Source of the DNA: Neobacillus thermocopriae
GTDB taxonomy: Bacteria > Bacillota > Bacilli > Bacillales > Cytobacillaceae
DNA: 64,000 nucleotides
Assembly (NCBI RefSeq): GCF_010975035.1
Contig: NZ_JAAIUV010000016.1
Coordinates: 1-64,000, forward strand
Reading direction: 5' to 3'
The notes beneath the pieces were generated by a model. The model was not told the origin of the DNA, made no database searches, and saw only the letters and a list, made by a program, of their open reading frames with translations. Positions 17,490 through 25,351 of the stretch are shown in pieces. Numbering within the stretch: the stretch's first letter is position 1; each line of letters starts with the position of its first letter. A program made the translations under genes and the position numbers.

Positions 17490-18013
17490 AACTTGTTACT
17501 CGATTAATGAAAAGCTGGGGACATTTATATGTTTTATTCTTTCTCATATTTCTTTTAGGAGTTGTTTCGGGCGTATTTTTTCACCCTGAAGATAACCATC
17601 ATTTTCAACCTGTTAGCGCAAATTACATGGATATTTTTATCAATAATCTTAAGGTAGGATTGCTATTAATATTTGGTGGACTAATGTCTGGCGGGGTTAT
17701 TCCGATCCTTGTGATCGGATCGAATGGATACATTATTGGTCATGTTATTCATATTGCTCTTACTGAACATACGATTACTCTATTATTTACTGGATTATTA
17801 CCACATATGTTTGTTGAGCTGGTTGCCTTGATATCATGTGCGGTAGTCGGTAGCTTTTCTGGAAGTTTCATGTTCAATTATTTTCGTAATAAAGTGCCAA
17901 AAAATTTTTTTCGATTGACTTTATCTGATGGGCTAACTCTATTCTTTATTGCTTTCTTTTTATTATTTTTAGCAAGTTTAATAGAGGATTTCATAAGTCA
18001 TGTAAAACTTTAG
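17486..18013 (+). CDS. SpoIIM/DUF95-family membrane protein (As-48C-like)
   Basis: A 175-aa protein with about four to five membrane segments. The stretch GLLPHMFVELVALISCA is the hallmark of the SpoIIM/DUF95 family. Circular bacteriocin clusters (AS-48, circularin, uberolysin, carnocyclin types) nearly always hold such a gene, with an assumed role in maturation, secretion or immunity. It overlaps the B gene by four bases. It should not be read as the sporulation protein SpoIIM. Confidence 0.87.
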   Translation: MKLVTRLMKSWGHLYVLFFLIFLLGVVSGVFFHPEDNHHFQPVSANYMDIFINNLKVGLLLIFGGLMSGGVIPILVIGSNGYIIGHVIHIALTEHTITLLFTGLLPHMFVELVALISCAVVGSFSGSFMFNYFRNKVPKNFFRLTLSDGLTLFFIAFFLLFLASLIEDFISHVKL

Positions 18014-18025
18014 GAGGGAATGAAA

Positions 18026-18577
18026 ATGAACTTGTGGTTAAATCCAACCAACTTTTTTTCACAGGATAAAGAGGCTATTACGAATAGAAGTATCATATTA
18101 AAAAATATTATGATCCTTATTGTTGGTATGTTCTTTGTTACATGCATTCTGTATCAACTGATTCCAGATGTAAATAATAGTAATTTGTTTTTAACTTTTG
18201 CGTTTATTACTGCTCTATCAGTCCCATTCTATCTAATATTTAATTTTTTTCTTTCCCTGGTTTATTTATTAGTATTAATCTTTTTTCACCCTTCCTTAAA
18301 GATTAGTAAATTTTATACACTAATATTAACGTATAATACTTTAAATTTTCTTTTTAGTTCCATTGGTGTAAACTTACTCTTTTATTACGAGAATACTTTA
18401 ACACAAATATTCATTATTTGTATTTCCCTTCTTATTAACATATGGAGCCTTCGCATATTATTTGCCGGGCTTATAAATTTTATCGGTTTTTCAAAGAAAG
18501 TAAGTATAGTTTTTTGCACAACACTTTTTTTATTAAATTTACTCATATTAATAGGAGGAAATTTCCTAAATGTCTAG
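18026..18577 (+). CDS. Membrane protein of the bacteriocin cluster (As-48C1-like)
   Basis: A 183-aa protein with about five membrane segments (from residue 25 on) and a short soluble start MNLWLNPTNFFSQ, reminiscent of Yip1-type membrane proteins. The ATG at 18026 is chosen because AGGAGGG lies eight bases upstream; the ATG at 18020 would be only two bases away. It overlaps the ATPase gene by eight bases and so probably forms the membrane part of the C1-D transporter. The match to As-48C1 rests on order and type. Confidence 0.78.
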   Translation: MNLWLNPTNFFSQDKEAITNRSIILKNIMILIVGMFFVTCILYQLIPDVNNSNLFLTFAFITALSVPFYLIFNFFLSLVYLLVLIFFHPSLKISKFYTLILTYNTLNFLFSSIGVNLLFYYENTLTQIFIICISLLINIWSLRILFAGLINFIGFSKKVSIVFCTTLFLLNLLILIGGNFLNV

Positions 18578-19268
18578 TAATACCATATTAAGGCTAGAAA
18601 ATATTTCATTCGGATATTCTAAAGAAGAAAATATTCTTAAGAACATTCATTTTAAATTTAATGCTGGGGAAATTAGTGTAATAAAAGGGAATAATGGTGC
18701 TGGTAAATCTACCTTGCTAAAAGTATTATCCGGGTTAGTGGAATTTGATGGTGAGCTTTTTCTAAAAGAAGAGAAAGTTTTCGATTTAAAGGAATATAAA
18801 AAAAGGATTGCTTACATTCCAGATTCTCCTTTATTATATAACATTCTAACTGGGCGAGAGAATTTAAAGTTAATAGAAAATTTATGGTTAGTCAAAGATC
18901 ATTCGGGCTATTGGGATCGTATTTACATATGGGCTGAGAAACTCCATATGATAGATGCACTTGATAAACCAGTGGACGAATATTCACTTGGTATGCGTAA
19001 TAAACTTTTTTTTATCGGAAATTTGGCTAGGAATCCAGAAATTGTTTTCCTCGATGAACCTTTTTCTTCATGGGACCAGGAATCCTTGAAAAACGTGATC
19101 CTTATGCTTAAAGAATATGTTACCGTTTCGGAACGTGCAATCATTATGGTTACACATTCAGAAAGTCTAATTCATCATCTTGGAGACAAAGTTATTCTAC
19201 TAAAAAATAATACGTTAAATAAATCTAAACCATTTATTCCACTAAAAAAAGAAAGGTCGATTCAGTAA
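18570..19268 (+). CDS. ABC transporter ATPase of the bacteriocin cluster (As-48D-like)
   Basis: A 232-aa ATP-binding subunit: Walker A GNNGAGKST (residues about 39-47), a degenerate signature YSLGMRNK in place of LSGGQ, Walker B IVFLDEPFSSWD and the switch His in VTHSES. In AS-48 the D ATPase works with the C1 membrane protein for secretion and self-protection. GGAGG precedes the ATG. It overlaps C1 by eight bases and the immunity gene by one base (TAATG). Confidence 0.92.
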   Translation: MSSNTILRLENISFGYSKEENILKNIHFKFNAGEISVIKGNNGAGKSTLLKVLSGLVEFDGELFLKEEKVFDLKEYKKRIAYIPDSPLLYNILTGRENLKLIENLWLVKDHSGYWDRIYIWAEKLHMIDALDKPVDEYSLGMRNKLFFIGNLARNPEIVFLDEPFSSWDQESLKNVILMLKEYVTVSERAIIMVTHSESLIHHLGDKVILLKNNTLNKSKPFIPLKKERSIQ

Positions 19269-19435
19269 TGAAATACTTTTATGGAATTTTGTTAGTACTA
19301 TGTGTCATCTCCATTGTTTCTCTATGCTTGTTAGGAATAAATGATCTTAACATCGGGAAAATCCTGATAGTAGTTTGTTCCGCTTTTGCTGCTACAAGTA
19401 TTATGAAGCTAGTAAGTTTAAATAAAAATCATTAA
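19268..19435 (+). CDS. Small hydrophobic immunity protein candidate (As-48D1-like)
   Basis: A 55-aa protein, MKYFYGILLVLC... to ...LVSLNKNH, with two membrane segments (about 4-23 and 31-47) around a short polar turn (GINDLNIGK) and a basic C-terminus. Its start overlaps the ATPase stop by one base (TAATG), indicating translational coupling. As-48D1, the main AS-48 immunity protein, is about 56 aa, hydrophobic and cationic, and in the same position, so the same role is inferred. Confidence 0.8.
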   Translation: MKYFYGILLVLCVISIVSLCLLGINDLNIGKILIVVCSAFAATSIMKLVSLNKNH

Positions 19436-19451
19436 ATTGAGGTGAAATAGG

Positions 19452-19637
19452 ATGAGTTCTGCTTTATGTCCAAAGTGCGGAAAAGATGTTGTCAATAAGT
19501 TACATTTAGTACCCGTTCATCTCCAAAATAAAGACCAGGTGGTTCAATTATTAACATGTGGATCCTGTCATACCATTATTGGAATATATGACGCTGAAAC
19601 AGCAAAAACAGTAGATCGTATCTTCTTAAAGCTATAA
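19452..19637 (+). CDS. Small zinc-ribbon protein of unknown function
   Basis: A 61-aa soluble protein with two CxxC pairs (CPKCG at 6-10 and CGSCH at 36-40), the pattern of a zinc ribbon. GAGGTGAAATAGG precedes the ATG. It lies 16 bases after the immunity gene and before the terminator, so it is the last gene of the bacteriocin operon. I do not know of it in AS-48 clusters. It could be a regulator, an assembly factor or an unrelated gene. Confidence 0.75.
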   Translation: MSSALCPKCGKDVVNKLHLVPVHLQNKDQVVQLLTCGSCHTIIGIYDAETAKTVDRIFLKL

Positions 19638-19690
19638 CAAGCACCAAATACTCTCTATCTCGTTGTAGACAGAGAGTATTAATGCTTGTT
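19636..19690 (+). terminator. Terminator of the bacteriocin operon
   Basis: A long two-part stem: AACAAGCA (19636-19643) with TGCTTGTT (19683-19690) enclosing AATACTCTCT (19647-19656) with AGAGAGTATT (19671-19680), followed by TTATTTT. It starts at the stop codon of the zinc-ribbon gene. Confidence 0.88.
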
Positions 19691-20054
19691 TTATTTTCCA
19701 CCTATCCTTCTGTAAATTTAGTAATACAATAAGCTTATCTTTCTAAAACGAATAATAAAACTAAAAAACAAATATTCATCCAATGAAAGAGTATGAAAAA
19801 ACATACGAAGAGTTTAAGCAAGTGAAAAGGTGTTTTGTGATTTCAAAATTAAACTAATTGTTTTTAAGAGAGAAATGAAATAGCTTCTATTAAAATCCGA
19901 AGAAATTAAAGCCTAATACTTCGATTTTCATTCAGAGACATTAGGCTTCTTGCTCTAGTAGATCGGTTCTTAAGTGCAATACTTCATCCTTAACGATCAT
20001 ATTACTGAGTTTTTTTTCGATATTCAATCATTGCGCCCAATTTATGAAAAATGT
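19691..20054. other. Intergenic region without a recognised gene
   Basis: About 360 AT-rich bases between the bacteriocin terminator and the HAAS gene stop. The only structure I see is a 9-bp inverted repeat, AAGCCTAAT (19909-19917) with ATTAGGCTT (19940-19948). No ORF with a ribosome binding site, RNA gene or known repeat was recognised. Confidence 0.5.
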
Positions 20055-20807
20055 TTATTTATTTGCTATTTTATTCAATACCCAAAGGTATATAGAAAAC
20101 CCAGCAAAGGTTATCAATGTGCTAATAATTAGTTGTGTTTCATGTTTTAATGGTGTAAAGCTCAATACATATTTTGGTACTATCAACAATACTAAAGAAA
20201 TAATGAAAATCCACGTTTTTGACCAAATAGACATGCCAATGATAAAGAATGTTGTAATAACCCCTATAATCACGCTTGCTGTATTGCCAAAATGAATAAT
20301 AGGAGTATGAATGGTTTGATTTAAGTAAATTAAACCAATAAACAAGAAAAGAGGCAGTGACATTATTATAAATAATTTAATACCTTGAATTTTTGAAGAT
20401 TGATTTGTTGTGGAAATATATTTAAATCCAGCAAAGATCAAAGTAATAAATATGGTTCCAATGATAATATATCCAACAATCTCTAACACAGAATAGGAAA
20501 GGTTCCCTTCTAATAAATCAGAGAAGATTGTAAAAGAAAATGATCCAAAAATAATTAGACAAATGTATTGAATCCAACTTCGAAAGTCAATGCTCATTTC
20601 CTTAGAAACCATCTCCATATATTCTTTCGGTGATTTTCCAATAATTTTATCAATGGGCTTCCCATTTTTTTCTGCTTCTAATAAATGAACTTTCAATTCT
20701 TCCACAACTTCTTCTATTTCATCTGAGTTTTTCCCACAAGAAAATAAATAGAGGCGTAAATTCTCTAAAAATGCTTTACTTTCATTTGAGAGTTTTAAGT
20801 CATTCAA
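20055..20807 (-). CDS. HAAS-domain membrane protein, PadR partner
   Basis: The N-terminal 80 residues (FLENLRLYLFSCGKNSDEIEE, then ELKVHLLEAEKNGKPIDKII) are a HAAS-type domain, common in proteins encoded after PadR regulators. Six membrane segments follow. A TTG start at 20807 fits the GGAG nine bases upstream and gives 250 aa; the ATG at 20816 sits directly on that site and is less likely. The gene overlaps the padR end. The pair probably forms a sensing or envelope-stress unit; its signal is unknown. Confidence 0.78.
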   Translation of the reverse strand: MNDLKLSNESKAFLENLRLYLFSCGKNSDEIEEVVEELKVHLLEAEKNGKPIDKIIGKSPKEYMEMVSKEMSIDFRSWIQYICLIIFGSFSFTIFSDLLEGNLSYSVLEIVGYIIIGTIFITLIFAGFKYISTTNQSSKIQGIKLFIIMSLPLFLFIGLIYLNQTIHTPIIHFGNTASVIIGVITTFFIIGMSIWSKTWIFIISLVLLIVPKYVLSFTPLKHETQLIISTLITFAGFSIYLWVLNKIANK

Positions 20808-21159
20808 CCGTCCCATCTCCTTTTAATAAATTTGTGTTGGATTCATTGTTCAAAACCCTATTTACATTGTTTTGTAAGTACCTCCATCGCTCAATAAACA
20901 ATTCTAATTCTGCTTCACCTTTTGGTGTAAGCGAGTAATATTTTCTTTTAGGCCCAGCAGTTGATTTTTTCAATGTTGAAGTAACCAATTCTTCCTTTTG
21001 CATCCTCATTAACAATGGATAAATCGTCCCCTCGCTAAAGGAATGAAATCCATAGCTTTCAAGCTTTTCAGCCAGCTCATATCCATATACTTCTTTATTT
21101 TTAATAATAGCTAGCAAACACCCTTCAATAATTCCTTTTAGCATCTGTGTTGTCGACAA
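20800..21159 (-). CDS. PadR family transcriptional regulator
   Basis: A 119-aa winged-helix repressor: LKGIIEGCLLAIIKNKEVYG, YELAEKLE, SEGTIYPLLMRMQKEELV and the wing TAGPKRKYYSLTPKGE are classic PadR elements. The start is TTG at 21159, eight bases after GGGGTG; the in-frame TTG at 21165 is too close. Upstream are a 13-bp palindrome and a 17-bp inverted repeat that look like its operators. PadR members often respond to antimicrobials or phenolics. It could regulate itself and perhaps the adjacent bacteriocin cluster. Confidence 0.9.
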   Translation of the reverse strand: MSTTQMLKGIIEGCLLAIIKNKEVYGYELAEKLESYGFHSFSEGTIYPLLMRMQKEELVTSTLKKSTAGPKRKYYSLTPKGEAELELFIERWRYLQNNVNRVLNNESNTNLLKGDGTVE

Positions 21160-21184
21160 GTCCAATTCACCCCGCTTCCAATAA

Positions 21185-21277
21185 CTTGTAATACAAGGGT
21201 TATACCATTACATATATCTTGCATTACATGGTATATAAATCATATTAACAATTTTTTCCTTGTAATGCAAGATATAT
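21185..21277. promoter_or_regulatory. Operator-like inverted repeats upstream of padR
   Basis: A perfect 17-bp inverted repeat, ATATATCTTGCATTACA (21212-21228) and TGTAATGCAAGATATAT (21261-21277), with a 32-base spacer, plus a separate 13-bp palindrome CTTGTAATACAAG (21185-21197) near the padR start. All three share the half-site CTTGYA. This spacing would suit looping by a PadR dimer pair. A clear promoter is not obvious; TTGCAT-17-TAATAT on the minus strand is the best candidate. Confidence 0.65.
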
Positions 21278-21280
21278 TAG

Positions 21281-21477
21281 CCTTAGGAATTCCTCTAATG
21301 GGATAAAAACAAATCCTTCATAGAATGACTATATATACGATATGCATCCCATGCATTTGAAGCAGGAATGAGCATAAAAGGAGTATAGAGTGGTTAGATC
21401 ACTCAGACATTCACACAACCATGAACATCTATCCATACGTTTCTGATACATAAAATGAGACAACACTAGAAGTTCAA
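21281..21477. other. Intergenic region without a recognised gene
   Basis: About 200 bases between the padR operator and the dnaA fragment. I see short ORFs without ribosome binding sites and no known repeat. It may be further debris of the rearrangement that left the dnaA and dnaN pieces. Confidence 0.45.
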
Positions 21478-21567
21478 GAAGGTTTAGATATTCCAAACGA
21501 AGTGATGCTTAATATTGCTAATCAAATTGATTCCAACATTCGTGAACTTGAAGGAGCTCTTATCCGT
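21478..21567 (+). pseudogene. dnaA: dnaA fragment (30 codons, domain III)
   Basis: The plus strand encodes [18 protein letters not shown] followed by [12 protein letters not shown]. This matches, nearly residue for residue, the B. subtilis DnaA region just after sensor-II ([18 protein letters not shown]...). The match stops abruptly at 21567, where DnaA would continue VVAYSSL. No start, ribosome binding site or remaining gene is present, so this is a non-functional fragment. It abuts an inverted dnaN piece. Confidence 0.88.
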
Positions 21568-21572
21568 GAACC

Positions 21573-21707
21573 TTGTACTTCAATTTCTACTGTATCAGTA
21601 GGAAGCTTCTTTACAATTTTACTAAAAAATTTTGCTTGGATAACAATTGATCCAATCTCTTTAATTTCAACAATTTCATTGCCTTCTTCTTCTTTGGGAA
21701 TATATTT
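21573..21707 (-). pseudogene. dnaN: dnaN fragment (about 45 codons), inverted
   Basis: The minus strand encodes [19 protein letters not shown], then [17 protein letters not shown], then TDTVEIEVQ. This corresponds to residues about 55-100 of the DNA polymerase III sliding clamp of Bacillus (FIPKEEGDKEIVTIEQPGS...). Both ends stop mid-gene. It points towards the dnaA fragment, whereas intact dnaA and dnaN are consecutive on the same strand, so the junction at 21568-21572 is rearranged. Confidence 0.85.
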
Positions 21708-21756
21708 AATGCATGAATAATGTAGATGACCATAAGTAAAAATTGTGGATTTTCAA

Positions 21757-21795
21757 GCAAAAAAAGACCCCCAACCAATATTGGTTGAGAGTCTT
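21757..21795 (-). terminator. Terminator after rpsI
   Basis: On the minus strand AAGACTCTCAACCAA pairs, with a few G-U pairs, with TTGGTTGGGGGTCTT around the palindromic centre CAACCAATATTGGTTG (21772-21787), followed by seven T. It closes the rplM-rpsI operon. Confidence 0.92.
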
Positions 21796-21809
21796 GAAAC
21801 GTGAATATA

Positions 21810-22202
21810 TTAACGTTTTGAGAATTGTGGCGCGCGACGAGCACCTTTAAGACCGTATTTTTTACGTTCTTTCATACGTGCATCGCGAGTTAATAGACCA
21901 GCACGTTTTAATGTTGGACGATATTCTGGATCAGCTTGAAGCAGTGCACGAGCAATACCATGACGGATTGCACCAGCTTGGCCAGTGTAGCCACCACCGC
22001 TTACGTTTACTAGAACATCATAGCTACCAACAGTTTCAGTTGCTACTAATGGTTGTCTTACAACAACACGTAAAGCTTCAAATGGGATATAGTCGTTAAT
22101 GTCACGATTGTTAATTACAATTTTACCTGTACCTGGAACTAAGCGCACACGTGCGACAGAGCTCTTACGACGGCCAGTACCGATATATTGAACTTGTGCC
22201 AA
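21810..22202 (-). CDS. rpsI: 30S ribosomal protein S9 (uS9)
   Basis: S9 lies in the 30S head; its extended C-terminal tail ends in Lys-Arg (RRAPQFSKR) and reaches the P-site tRNA anticodon. The TTG at 22202 with GGAGG eight bases upstream gives 130 aa starting [15 protein letters not shown], identical in length to B. subtilis; the in-frame ATG at 22223 overlaps the rplM stop and is not the start. Second gene of the rplM-rpsI operon. Confidence 0.97.
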   Translation of the reverse strand: MAQVQYIGTGRRKSSVARVRLVPGTGKIVINNRDINDYIPFEALRVVVRQPLVATETVGSYDVLVNVSGGGYTGQAGAIRHGIARALLQADPEYRPTLKRAGLLTRDARMKERKKYGLKGARRAPQFSKR

Positions 22203-22222
22203 GTTAATTTCCTCCCTCTTCA

Positions 22223-22660
22223 TTAACCGCGAAGTTCGTAAACTTCAGGTTTTTGTGCTTGGTGCGGATGCTCTGCGCCAGCATAAACATGTAATTTTTT
22301 GAACATTTTACGTCCTAGAGAATTCTTTGGAAGCATGCCTTTAACAGCAAGCTCAAGCATTTTCTCTGGATAGTTTGTACGCATTTCAAGAGCAGTTCTT
22401 TGTTTTAAACCGCCTGGATGTAAGCTGTGACGATAGTAGATTTTGTCATTTAACTTGTTACCAGTTAATTGAATTTTAGATGCATTAAGAATAATGACAT
22501 GATCACCAGTATCAACATGTGGTGTATAAGTTGGTTTGTGTTTACCGCGTAAAATTGATGCTACTTCAGAAGCAAGACGTCCAAGAGTCTTCCCCTCAGC
22601 ATCAACTACGTACCATTTGCGCTCGATATTGTTGGCATTTGCCATAAACGTTGTACGCAT
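22223..22660 (-). CDS. rplM: 50S ribosomal protein L13 (uL13)
   Basis: An early 50S assembly protein. The product is 145 aa, as in B. subtilis, with [18 protein letters not shown] near the start and the [21 protein letters not shown] signature. GGAGGGA precedes the ATG. It leads the operon with rpsI and has a long structured leader (22661-22844), probably feedback-controlled by L13. Confidence 0.97.
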   Translation of the reverse strand: MRTTFMANANNIERKWYVVDAEGKTLGRLASEVASILRGKHKPTYTPHVDTGDHVIILNASKIQLTGNKLNDKIYYRHSLHPGGLKQRTALEMRTNYPEKMLELAVKGMLPKNSLGRKMFKKLHVYAGAEHPHQAQKPEVYELRG

Positions 22661-22844
22661 GAGTTTCCCTCCTAATTAAATCCATAAAAAATATTTATTT
22701 GCGCACGGTCACGAGCATATTAGTGTCCGATTCTGTTCCGGGAATGAACATTAAAGCCGAGCGTGCAATTAATTTTGTTAATCATATATTTTCAATCACG
22801 ATGAAGACTTTCCGGGGCTTATCGTGGGATTAAAAACACACACA
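22661..22844 (-). promoter_or_regulatory. Probable L13 ribosomal leader RNA
   Basis: The 184-nt untranslated leader of rplM is unusually long and structured. A hairpin (CACGAT, 18-nt loop, ATCGTG) encloses AAGCCCCGGAAAG, and a second long-range stem pairs TTGCACG with CGTGCGCAA around a variable loop. Leaders of rplM in Firmicutes are a known protein-binding class (L13 leader). I assign it by position and structure, without a covariance search. Confidence 0.55.
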
Positions 22845-22850
22845 TATAAT

Positions 22851-22879
22851 ATAATAAATAATTGGTATCTAATTGTCAA
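22851..22879 (-). promoter_or_regulatory. Promoter of rplM-rpsI
   Basis: On the minus strand a perfect -35 TTGACA (22874-22879) and -10 TATTAT (22851-22856) are 17 bases apart. Transcription would start near 22844. It sits 53 bases after the truA stop. Confidence 0.85.
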
Positions 22880-22931
22880 GAAAATGTTACACCAGGATAG
22901 GTTGTTTTATGAAATCAGTTGATGAGTGCTT

Positions 22932-23675
22932 TTAATAATACACTTTCCAAAGATATAATCCATGAGCCGGTGCGGTTTTGCCAGCCAATCGTCGGTCTTT
23001 CGCCTCCAAAATTTTTGGAATATCAGCAGGCTCCAAACGACCAGTACCTACTTCTAATAACGTCCCTACTAGAATGCGAACCATATTATAAAGAAAACCA
23101 TTCCCAACAAAACGCAGTATTAACATATTTCTATCTTCCAACCATTCAATGGAAATGGTTTGAATGGTTCGAACCTTGTCCTCGACGTCTGTGTTTGACG
23201 CACAAAAACTTGTAAAATCATGCGTGCCAAGAAAGAATTGACTTGCTTCCTTCATTGCTTGCAAATTCAATGAGTAGGGATACTGAACCGCAAAATTCCG
23301 TTGAAACGGGTCGCGCCTGTCTGACAAATAAAGCAAATAACGATATTCTTTTCCTACCGCACTAAATCGGGCATGAAACGAATGATCTACTTTCTCCACC
23401 GAAATCACGGAGACATCCTCGGGGAGTAAAGAATTCAAGGCAATAACCCAACGATCCTCAGGGATTGCTAGAGGAGAATCAAAATGAATGACCTGTCCCT
23501 TAGCATGGACCCCTGCATCGGTCCTACCGGAAGCAGTCACCTTCACTTGGGTACCTTTATGCAATTTTGCCAAAGCGGTTTCCAATTCTAACTGAACAGT
23601 TCGCTTATTAGGCTGAACTTGATAACCGGAAAATCCTGAACCATCATAGGCTATGATTCCTTTGTATCTTTGCAT
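22932..23675 (-). CDS. truA: tRNA pseudouridine(38-40) synthase TruA
   Basis: TruA converts uridines 38, 39 and 40 of the tRNA anticodon arm to pseudouridine. The catalytic Asp is Asp53 in ASGRTDAGVHAKGQ; the C-terminal part has FLGTHDFTSFCAS and GNGFLYNMVRILVGTLLEVG. It has 247 aa, as in B. subtilis. GGAGAG precedes the ATG. It follows ecfT by 12 bases, as in Bacillus. Confidence 0.97.
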   Translation of the reverse strand: MQRYKGIIAYDGSGFSGYQVQPNKRTVQLELETALAKLHKGTQVKVTASGRTDAGVHAKGQVIHFDSPLAIPEDRWVIALNSLLPEDVSVISVEKVDHSFHARFSAVGKEYRYLLYLSDRRDPFQRNFAVQYPYSLNLQAMKEASQFFLGTHDFTSFCASNTDVEDKVRTIQTISIEWLEDRNMLILRFVGNGFLYNMVRILVGTLLEVGTGRLEPADIPKILEAKDRRLAGKTAPAHGLYLWKVYY

Positions 23676-23687
23676 TATTTCTCTCCA

Positions 23688-24485
23688 TTACGAACGGAAT
23701 ATTATTAATAAAATTGTTAATATGACTAATAACCCAACCTGCAAGGTATCTATCATTCTCCAGCTTAATTGGCGGTATTTCGTTCGTCCCTCACCGCCGC
23801 GATAACCTCGTGCTTCCATTGCTATCGCCAGCTCCTCCGCCCGTTTAAAAGAACTGACAAACAATGGTATGAGCAGTGGAATAACCGCCTTGATGCGTTC
23901 CTTAATCGGGCCGCTGGCAAACTCTACTCCCCTAGCAATCTGTGCCTTCATAATTTTATCTGTTTCCTGCATAAGTGTAGGAATAAACCTTAATGAAATC
24001 GACATCATTAACGCCATTTCATGAACAGGAAAGCGCAGCTTCTTCAAAGGGGTTAATAATGTTTCAAGGCCATCGGTAATTTCAATGGGTGTTGTTGTCA
24101 AAGTCAAAAGAGACGTTATCAAAATTAGAAAGAAGAACCGGAGAGAAATAAATAATCCCATCCTAATCCCTTCCTCATAAATTTCGATCGGTCCCCAATC
24201 GAAAACTAGATTACCACCCTTAGTAAAAAACAATTGTAATAAAAAAGTAAATAAAACAAGCCATATTACCGGCTTTAAACCACCATATAGAAACCGAAAT
24301 GGAACCTTAGATAACCCCAGCATAAAAAATGTATAAAGAGCAATTAATGCATAGGTAATCCAATTGTTTGCAAGAAAAATAATAGCAACAAACAGAAAAA
24401 TTATGATTAACTTGGAACGGGGATCCATCTTATGAATAACAGATGGAATGGGTACATAACGGCCAAATATCATTTTCTCCATCAT
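23688..24485 (-). CDS. ecfT: ECF transporter transmembrane subunit EcfT
   Basis: EcfT is the shared membrane scaffold of energy-coupling-factor vitamin importers, connecting the two ATPases to exchangeable substrate-binding S components encoded elsewhere. The 265-aa product has about five membrane segments and the two coupling motifs near ARGVEFASG and AMEARGYRGG (Ala-Arg-Gly type). It overlaps ecfA2 by four bases. AGAGGTG lies seven bases before the ATG. Confidence 0.96.
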   Translation of the reverse strand: MMEKMIFGRYVPIPSVIHKMDPRSKLIIIFLFVAIIFLANNWITYALIALYTFFMLGLSKVPFRFLYGGLKPVIWLVLFTFLLQLFFTKGGNLVFDWGPIEIYEEGIRMGLFISLRFFFLILITSLLTLTTTPIEITDGLETLLTPLKKLRFPVHEMALMMSISLRFIPTLMQETDKIMKAQIARGVEFASGPIKERIKAVIPLLIPLFVSSFKRAEELAIAMEARGYRGGEGRTKYRQLSWRMIDTLQVGLLVILTILLIIFRS

Positions 24486-25351
24486 GTGCGAACACCTCTG
24501 CCTAATAGTTCTGCCACGGCAGATGACAACTCTTCAATGGATAAATAAACTTTATCCAACTTAACCGATAATTTTTGCTCTAGTTTCATTTGAAACCGAA
24601 CAACTTCCGGAACGTCCAGACCCATTTTTACTAATTCAGATGGAGAAGAAAAAATCTCAGTAGGGGTCCCCTTTTTCATGACACGGCCACGCTGCATGAT
24701 AACAATTTGATCTGCGTATTTCGCCGCATCTTCCATACTATGAGTGACAAGAATCGTAGAAAGATTTCTTTTTTTATGAAGGGTATAAAACATTTCCATG
24801 ATCTCGTTCCTACCACGTGGATCAAGCCCAGCAGTTGGCTCATCCAAAACAAGAACATCGGGATTCATCGCCAAAACTCCAGCAATGGCCACGCGTCGCA
24901 TTTGTCCACCTGATAAATCAAACGGAGATTTTTCTAATATTTCTTCTCCAAGTCCTACTTGCTTTAAAGCCTCTCGTGCCCGGGCTTTGGCCTCTTTTTC
25001 CGATACCCCAAAATTCATTGGTCCGAAAATAATATCCTTTTCTACGGTTTCTTCAAACAATTGATGTTCAGGAAACTGAAAGACAATCCCTACTTTTTGG
25101 CGGACCTCTCTTAAGTTTTTATTTTTCTGATGGGATTTAATTTCATGTTCACCGATTTTAACCGTTCCTTCTGTTGGTACTAACAGTGCATTCAAATGTT
25201 GTAATACAGTCGATTTACCGGATCCAGTATGGCCAATTAAAGCCAAATAAGTCCCTGTTGGAATATCGATGGATACGTCCTGAATAGCTATTCTTTCAAA
25301 CGGCGTATTGGCCTGATAACGGTATTCTACTTGTGAGAGTGAGATGTCCAT
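24482..25351 (-). CDS. ecfA2: ECF transporter ATPase EcfA2
   Basis: One of two ATPases of the ECF importer. Walker [10 protein letters not shown] (residues about 38-46), Q-loop [11 protein letters not shown], signature LSGGQMRR, Walker [13 protein letters not shown] and switch VTHSMED are intact. It has 289 aa. It overlaps ecfA1 by 25 bases and ecfT by four, so the three are co-translated. The Q-loop wording separates it from EcfA1. Confidence 0.96.
   Translation of the reverse strand: MDISLSQVEYRYQANTPFERIAIQDVSIDIPTGTYLALIGHTGSGKSTVLQHLNALLVPTEGTVKIGEHEIKSHQKNKNLREVRQKVGIVFQFPEHQLFEETVEKDIIFGPMNFGVSEKEAKARAREALKQVGLGEEILEKSPFDLSGGQMRRVAIAGVLAMNPDVLVLDEPTAGLDPRGRNEIMEMFYTLHKKRNLSTILVTHSMEDAAKYADQIVIMQRGRVMKKGTPTEIFSSPSELVKMGLDVPEVVRFQMKLEQKLSVKLDKVYLSIEELSSAVAELLGRGVRT

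Noticed and set aside
17486..18013. Reading the SpoIIM-like gene as a sporulation gene
   Set aside because: The DUF95/SpoIIM fold is a standard part of circular bacteriocin clusters, and the gene is embedded in one here.
21502..21720. A 72-aa plus-strand ORF
   Set aside because: It begins inside the dnaA fragment and continues through the antisense of the dnaN fragment, with no ribosome binding site; it is an artefact of the junction.
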